A stretch of 64,000 nt of DNA from positions 186,001-250,000 of the forward strand of contig OZ005699.1 in NCBI GenBank assembly GCA_963930775.1. Direction: 5' to 3'. The notes beneath the pieces are model-generated. The model was not told where the DNA came from. It saw nothing but the letters and a program-made list of their open reading frames with translations, and did no database searches. The position numbers and the translations under genes were made by a program. Shown here one piece after another: positions 57,305-64,000 of this stretch. The stretch is from Cliona cf. orientalis. Lineage: Eukaryota > Porifera > Demospongiae > Clionaida > Clionaidae. Each line of letters starts with the position of its first letter. The stretch's first letter is position 1.

Positions 57305-60300
57305 ATGAGCGCTGGGGGCGCTAAAGCGGCCGAGGACGCGTTGCTACAGGCATCCAGGTACGCCAGTGCCTATTTCGAGCGATTCGACAAGAGCAACCTC
57401 TACCACGCGGCCATCCATCGCGACACTGACTGGCTTCTTTCTGAAAGCGCCTCTGCTGCACCGCTAGACCACGAACCGTGCGCCGGCCTACTGATCAATA
57501 ATCTTCCTCCACCTGACGAAAATGGAAGGTAAGCTATACTTTTCATGTTTTTTTTTAATATAACTTCAAATTTAGCTGAAGTATAAAAATTACCGGTAAT
57601 ACTGAGACAAACATTATTAAATTTTAATATACCTCTCTCTCTCCCTCTCTAGATACACCATCTTGCTTCCTCACTCCTGTTCGAAGCCTCTACAGCAGCA
57701 AGAGCTCTACCAGGTGGTCAGAGAGCTTGTGGAAGGAATCTACGTCTTCAATCAGGTTCCTTCAATCTCATTTGAGTCCAACCACGATGGCAGCTCTATG
57801 TGTGTGATTCCCTCGGCCTATCACGACACACTGGTCGGTCTCACCATGCTAAATGTCGACTATTTCGTCAAATCCCTACTCCACGGGACCACCGTACCTC
57901 AGAAAGACAAGCGAAACAAGCTACTGGACGAATGGAAGAGGCTACCTCATGCTAAGGTTCGTGAGACTTTTGTCCAGCTAGGGATGGTGAATATGGAAGA
58001 TGATGAAGAGCTAGGGGCAGATATTTACAGCGGAAAGAAGGAGCCATTTATTCGTCACCCGGCCAAGTGCGTAGATTCTGCTTTAGCTCACCTAGAGCTG
58101 ACGCCACGCTTGACAACCTACATGGAATTGCAGCAGCACGAGGATCATGTGAGCCGAGATATGTTCCTGAGGTACCTCGATCACGTCAATATCAATCTAG
58201 TGTTTCAACAAAAGAGCATTCAAGAGGAAGGGGCTGTATTAATTCTCGAGCCAGGGTATGATCTGATGACCAGAGTTTTGGCAACCAAGAAGGAGAAAGA
58301 TCCGGAGCTGTATCGTTATCTTCACTCCTACTTACAGAAGCAGAGGGATTTTGTCAAGAGCCACCTCAAAAAGAAAAAGACGATAGCCCACGATTTAGAG
58401 CTTTTAGGTTTTGCATCGTTCATGGTGTCATTCCTGGTCACCCTCAGACGACAGACAAAGATTGTCAATGTCAGCCAACTGCCGCCCCCAAGCGTGAGGG
58501 AGATGCTTCGAACAGATCGTGAGCTGCCTCCAGTTCTACCAAATGCTACCTCAAAATGGTCGTCCTTTACTTCAGAGAATAGCCTCACTTCTCTTCATGG
58601 TGGGATAACATTCCACAAGCAGCAGCAGACTCCAGAGCCACTCAAGTGCACAGTCACTGACATAGCTGATATTAGAAAGCTGTCTTCTGATTCATCCCGA
58701 TCTCTCTCTTCATCTTCCTCACATGAAGGTGATATCCAGCTCCAAACTTGTGAAATCGATGGTCAATCCTACTACGTCTTGAGTCTCTCAATTGAGCCTT
58801 TCTATTCCAAAACTCCCAAACTTCCTCGGTGGGTCCACGCCATGATCACTGAGCTCAGATCTCAAAGTGCCAAACAGCCATCTTTATCCGAATCGAGAGT
58901 TCAAGATATGCTACGAAAGCCACTTGGTCCCAGGCTGTCATCTGCCATGAAAACGGTGAATATATCACTCAAAGCTAGCATTGAGAAGGGCATTTTGCCT
59001 GCTGTGGGTGCCCTGCTCAAGCGCTGCACACACACTCGGCTCAATAAGCCGGATGAGAGAGGAATGACCATGATTCACTATGCAGCGGTGAACGGTCGTC
59101 CCAACGTTCTCTCGGCACTAATCCTTGCTGGCTGCAGCATCAATCAACAAGTGCATGATGAGAATCAGCAACCTACTGAGACCAGGCCTATTCATTTGGC
59201 GGCTCAGTCAGGCAATCTTGACTGCATCTGTTGCCTGGTTCGATACGGTGTTTGTGAAGTTAGTGTGAGAGATGAGCAAGGCTGGGCTGCAGTCCACCAT
59301 GCTGCTTTCCACAACTATCAATGCATAGTAGCTCACTTGGCCTCTGTAGAGCCCGCTTGCATTAATCTAGAAACGAGTGATCGATCAAAATCTGCCCCCC
59401 TCCTCTTGGCTGCTCAGAATGGTTGCTTTGATGCGTTCAAGTGCCTTGTCGAACTCGGTGCTGATCTCACAGTGACCAATAGCCAGGGACAGAATGCTGT
59501 TCATATAGCTGCCCTTCATCACCACATCGATATCTTGAAGTACCTCATCACTTTGGTTCCTCAAATTGATGTCTGGTCTATTCTCTCTGAAATGCTTACT
59601 TCGGATGATGGTACAGGCTATGCGGAAGGTGCTGCTAGGAGCCTAGACCCTCTAATGCAGTGGGATCCCAGTCAGTACTGCGAAAAAATTCTTGCACACA
59701 ACGCTGTAAATTCGCTCGTTCAACTCCTCAAGAAAGACAAGATACAGCAACACCTTGCAGTGCAGGTACTAGCCAATTTCTCCAACATTGACAGCGTAAA
59801 GGTAGCCATGGTACAAGCTGATGCAATTCCACACGTCGTGAAGCTTCTTAGCTCGAACCATGATCGCGTCCAATCATGTGCTTGCATTGTGCTCAGCGAT
59901 CTAGGCCTGAATGCTGACAACCAATCCTCCATTGCCAAAGCTGGGGCCATTCCTCACCTTGTGAAACTGCTCGAATCTGACAGTGACGATGTACAGTTGT
60001 ACGCCTCTGCCTGCATTGGTATACTCTCCTTTGATAACCCAGAGAATCAATCCACTGTCTTGGATAACTTTGGCTTACCAGCTTTAGTCAAGCTTCTAAG
60101 GTCGTCCTTGAGCTGTATCAAAGGCTGTGCTGCCAGCTCTCTAGCTTGGCTGCTTGATAGAAATCGTAGCTGTCAGCTTGCTTCCCTCACCGCAAACATC
60201 ATCCCTCCCCTGGTGGTGCTCTTGCGATCGAAGAAGGAATCTGTTCAAAAAAGTGCTGCAGGGGCGATCGAGGCTCTGGCTGATAATTGTGAGGAGTCTC

Positions 60301-62194
60301 AGTGTGAATTACTTGCTAATACAGTGTGTATCAACTTGCTCAAACGGCTGCTCAAAATGCAAGATCCGTCGCTCAAAGTTTGTGGAGGGTGTGCCCTATG
60401 GTCAATTGCAGGAGAGCTGATCAGCAACAAGCGACTAATAGCCAGTCACATGGGCCTCGAGCTACTGATAGACATGCTTATAGTTCATCACGAGAAACTG
60501 GAGTACGTTTGTTCGGAAGCTTTAGGAGCGCTAGCCAGCGAGCTTGGAAATAACCAGAACCACATTGCAAAAGTTGGCGGAGTGAAGCCATTGGTCGATG
60601 TGCTGATGTCACCAACGTCACAGAGAGTTTGCCTCAGTGTTATTCACACACTCGCTGCTCTGATCATGAAGCCAGCTCTGGTCCCAAATCAAGACCTGCA
60701 GAAGACAGTGGCTTCTGCCAGAGGGATAGTTGTACTGGCCTCCATCATTTCAGCAGGCTCGGATATAGCAGCAGAGTTGGTTCGAGTAGAGGCCGCTTGC
60801 ACTCTTGCAAAATTGGTCCTCAATAATCCAGAAAATGATAAAATTCTCGCCAGGCACACTGACTTCTCCTATCTGACAATCTTTAGGTTCTACGTGTCTT
60901 CTAATGCCATGGTTCGACTATTGGCAGGCTACTGTCTCTCGATTATGGCCTTCAACAACCCAGCCAAGCTGGAGCGGATGAAATCGCACGGAAGCCTTCA
61001 CATCTCAAATCTCACCCCATTCTTGGAATCAGACGATGATTTTTTCAAAGTCCATGCTGCCTTTCAGATAGTTGTCCTCTCCAAGCTTCTAGTTGGTGTG
61101 CGATCTGCCGATGCTACCGTTCGAGGTATCCGTCTACTCATCAGTATGCTAAACTCACACATTGAGCAAACCAAAGTACTCAGTGCTGAATTCATCGCTA
61201 GCTTGGCCCACAGTCAAGGTGGCATACCTACTACCATACTGATGGCTGGGGTCCTGGATCCACTCATGAGAAATCTGCGGACTGGGAATGGGCCCGTGAT
61301 AGAGAGCACGAGCGTAGCAATAGGCTACCTCACCTTCAACTCGCTGGGGTCTAGGATGATCACTGGAGCGTTTCGTGACAATCCTGAGCTGTTTGATGTC
61401 TTCAAGGAGCAGATTGATTTGGTGACAGTATCGAAGAAATTTCTGGCTAATTGGGACCATGTCACTTACATGGGGATACCAGTGCTCAGGTAAACTGAAA
61501 AAATTCTGCATAAGAAAAAAATATTTACCTCTATTTTTGTTGGTTTTTTATGTAGCCTTGAAAGTCGTGGGGGTCCTCGCATTGGAACTGGGAGGAGGGT
61601 ACCCACACCAAAGCGTAAGTTGGTGTATATACATAATTCTGATAATTATTAAAATTTTATGGTGTACAGCATTTAAAATTTGCACTATTTTCAGTCTATC
61701 CCTTTCTTGTAGTTACCTAAATTAAATATAACCTACAATAATATTATTATTATTATTATACCATGGCTAGGACTGAATGACATTATATGGAATATTAATA
61801 ATCTTTGTACACTTGTACAGGTGGAGCTGAAGGAGGTCTTGGTCGTACAGCAGCGGCAGGCGTCCTCTCGTATGTGACGACCACTACAGGCACAGCCTCA
61901 GGCGGCCTCCAACATCAGAGCTCTCTCCATTTCCCCAGCCAATCGGCCAACGTTGCTCCCACAACGGCTACACGCAGCGCTACAGCGAAAATCCCTGCCG
62001 ATCACCACCAGAAAAGCTTGGAAGCTAAGAAGAGAAACGTTTCGTTTGGGGAGGCGTATTCAGATGAGTCTAGAGCAAGATTTGCACTTTTGTCAAAGCG
62101 CAAGATGTCACTGCCGAATGCCGTCAGAATGAACACACCTGATTCAGCAGATTCGGCATCTTCGAAATTAAAATCCCTAAAAATTAAATTTTAG
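57305..62194 (+). CDS. ANKAR: Ankyrin and armadillo repeat-containing protein
   Basis: Four exons (57305-57528, 57653-61489, 61556-61614, 61821-62194) encode 1497 residues, close to vertebrate ANKAR (about 1430). Residues 1-530 form the family-specific N-terminal region (FNQVPSISFESNHDGSSMCV, NVDYFVKSLLHGT). Ankyrin repeats run from about 540 to 705 (GMTMIHYAAVNGRPNVLSAL; TRPIHLAAQSGNLDCICCLV; NAVHIAALHHHIDILKYL). Armadillo repeats run from about 757 to 1350 (LANFSNIDSVKVAMVQADAI, AGAIPHLVKLLESDSDDVQL and similar). The Ser/Thr/Gly-rich tail is encoded by the last two exons. The biochemical role of the family is unknown; the repeats imply a protein scaffold. Exon 2 is unusually long (3.8 kb). 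Confidence 0.92.
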
Positions 62195-62418
62195 TCTTTG
62201 TAAAAAGTATTATAATTATTGCTTTTTATCACTTGCAGTATCAGAATCTGGTAGTTGTATAATGTTCATGGTACATGAGAATCTAGATCTATTATTACAG
62301 AATCATAGCAATAATGCAGTGAATAATAAGGCCCTCTGGAATAATTATAATACAAGATCCCTTAACTTGGACATAAAACATGAGAAAATAGTGTGGTTAA
62401 GTAAGTGCATACTTATAC

Positions 62419-63509
62419 TCAGCAACTGCAGCCCCACCCACCTTCCCCCGAAGCCCCGCCCTCTTGTCCTGCTCCTACGTTAAAGCTAGTGCTTGGTGAG
62501 TCAGTCGTGTAGAGAGATGGAGTCTGTAGAACTTTGTGCACCAGTTCTTCAAACGCCTCCTGCACCCCGTCCTTGGTCTTGGCACTGGAGGGAGTGTGGG
62601 AATGAGATGTCTTGAAATCGTGCCAAAAGTGGTAGGAGACAAAAAATATATTACTGTTACAAACTCTATGCAAGCAACATCTTCAGAAGCTATTAACACC
62701 ATGCATGTGTATACTTATAACAACGATCACTGTGTGTATGGTCCATCAGTACCTTGCCTCAATGAAGAGCATTGAGTTTCTTCTGGCAAACTGAAGTCCA
62801 TCTGATCTTGAAACTTGTCTTTCAGAAGTCTAGAAATGAAACAAGCATAATAATCAAATTTTGTTCTTACTTGCTAGACTATCGTTTTTGTAGCCTCGTC
62901 CCCATAAAAAACTGCACATGGGCCTAGAAAATAAATAATTTCGTAGTACCTTATCAATTTTGTTTCCCACAAGCATCTTGACAAGGTCCTTCTTTGTAGC
63001 GTAAGTGTCTAGTTCGTTGAGCCAGACCTCTAGGCCTTCAAAGCTCTCCTGCGAACTGACGTCGTACACGAGAATAACCCCCTGTGCTCCACGGTAGTAG
63101 CTAGGGGTTAAAGTTCTGAAACGCTCTTGCCCTGCTGTGTCCTGAGTTGAATAAGAAATTTCATACGTAACTAAAAAATAACATTATTGATTTTTCTTTC
63201 TTACCCAGATTGAAAGTTTGACTCTCTTGTTGTCCAAGACGATTGTCTTGACCTTGAAATCAACACCTACATATCAAAATCTAAATGCGCTCAATTTAGA
63301 GAAATTGTCCTCTCTAACCAATGGTGGCCGAAACTTCTGGATCAAATGTGTCATTTGTGAATCTCAGCAGCAAGCTACAAAAAGTAGTTGAAAATTTACA
63401 AATTTAAGACAGTTGTAAGTCCCAACACATCCAGGATACATGTATCATACCTTGATTTTCCAGTACCGCTATCACCGATAATCAGAAGCTTTAAGTTTAC
63501 CGTATCCAT
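62419..63509 (-). CDS. RAB18: Small GTPase Rab18
   Basis: Six minus-strand exons: 63451-63509, 63319-63374, 63205-63266, 62950-63141, 62753-62829 and 62419-62584, giving 203 residues. Rab18 acts at the ER and lipid droplets. The P-loop IGDSGTGKS, switch [21 protein letters not shown], switch [25 protein letters not shown] and EASAKTKDG (G5) are all present and match Rab18 closely. The C-terminus ends GGWGCSC, a Cys-X-Cys prenylation site, rather than the CAAX-type CSVL end known for mammalian Rab18. It is convergent with ANKAR (224 bp) and divergent from RPL27. Confidence 0.92.
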
Positions 63510-63796
63510 GTCTTTGATTGTTGCTGGTAGTATGATCTTTGTGTCGCCTGATGTGGCAACAATAACAAAATGCACGCGTCAGCAAGTTTAATCAGCGCGG
63601 AAGGGGTTAATACTTGCGCATGCGCAAAATTTCCTTCTCTCCGATCCAACGTGGCTGCCAATCGTGATCCCCAAATAGAAGTAAGTGAATCTCTTTCCAT
63701 CTACCGCTACGTTGCAAACTACAGCTCACTAAGAAACTAAACGAATAAGTATGATAATCTGTATCGTTTCACGGTGCGTAGGTGTAGGGATCCGCC
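63510..63796. promoter_or_regulatory. Bidirectional promoter region, RAB18/RPL27
   Basis: 287 bp between start codons. A TTGCGCATGCGCAA palindrome at about 63614-63627 resembles an NRF1 site. The pattern GTGCGTAG-GTGTAG before the RPL27 ATG could include a 5' UTR splice site, which cannot be settled here. Confidence 0.5.
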
Positions 63797-64000
63797 ATGG
63801 GCAAGATCATGAAGTCGGGTAAGGTGGTAGTGGTCCTTAGTGGACGCTACGCCGGCAAGAAAGGTGTGGTGGTGAAGACACACGATGATGGAAGCAACGA
63901 CAGACCGTACGGCCACGCTCTAGTGGCCGGTATCGAGCGATACCCGCTCAAGGTGACGAAGAAGATGGGAAAGAAGAGGGTCGCGAAGAGAACTAGAGTG
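63797..64000 (+). CDS. RPL27: 60S ribosomal protein L27 (eL27), 3' end missing
   Basis: The first 68 codons are visible and open to the window edge: [20 protein letters not shown], then [20 protein letters not shown] and [20 protein letters not shown]. The N-terminal KOW motif ([17 protein letters not shown]) is typical of eL27. The ATG sits in a good context (CCGCCATGG). The remainder lies right of the window. Confidence 0.97.
   Translation, partial: MGKIMKSGKVVVVLSGRYAGKKGVVVKTHDDGSNDRPYGHALVAGIERYPLKVTKKMGKKRVAKRTRV

Overview
This is a eukaryotic nuclear window, almost certainly metazoan. Every multi-exon gene follows GT-AG splicing with mostly short introns. The gene set includes dynamitin, CDK12/13, RETSAT, a BBS12-type chaperonin, ANKAR, RAB18 and ribosomal protein eL27. 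AT-rich introns full of ATTATTA-type strings, a compact layout and many tiny non-autonomous DNA transposons make me lean to an early-branching animal, most likely a demosponge. That taxonomic placement is inference; the metazoan call is firm. No bacterial, viral, CRISPR or rRNA features were seen, and no complete tRNA.

Layout, left to right: dynactin subunit 2 (+, 5' end off the window); a tandem pair of intronless NNMT/PNMT/TEMT-type methyltransferases (-), separated by a duplicated scrap of the dynactin last exon; agmatinase-like ureohydrolase (-); mitochondrial tRNA t6A synthase OSGEPL1 (-); RETSAT (+); TFIIIC subunit GTF3C4 (+); YAE1 (-); CDK12/13 (+); a large EVH1 + Cobl-like ubiquitin-fold + polyproline protein (+); an Alba/RPP25-like RNase P/MRP subunit (-); a BTB-BACK protein (+); BBS12 (-); ANKAR (+); RAB18 (-); and the start of RPL27 (+). 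I rebuilt the exons by hand from splice sites and reading phase. For the ten fully modelled multi-exon genes the summed coding length is a multiple of three.

Gene order alternates between head-to-head pairs, with start codons 130-290 bp apart (OSGEPL1/RETSAT, YAE1/CDK12, RPP25/BTB, BBS12/ANKAR, RAB18/RPL27), and tail-to-tail pairs. This points to shared bidirectional promoters. There is no single pathway: the genes are mostly housekeeping (tRNA modification, Pol III transcription, Pol II elongation, RNase P, ribosome) plus cytoskeletal and ciliary functions.

Most noteworthy: (1) an approximately 1819-residue protein joining an Ena/VASP-type EVH1 domain to a Cobl-like ubiquitin-fold domain, a very long polyproline region and a short C-terminal basic helix with an acidic Trp tail; (2) a group of miniature inverted-repeat elements sharing TACCGTA ends but with at least four unrelated bodies; (3) two methyltransferase paralogues whose differences are concentrated in one segment; (4) an agmatinase homologue that keeps all metal ligands but lacks the conserved catalytic-type histidine.
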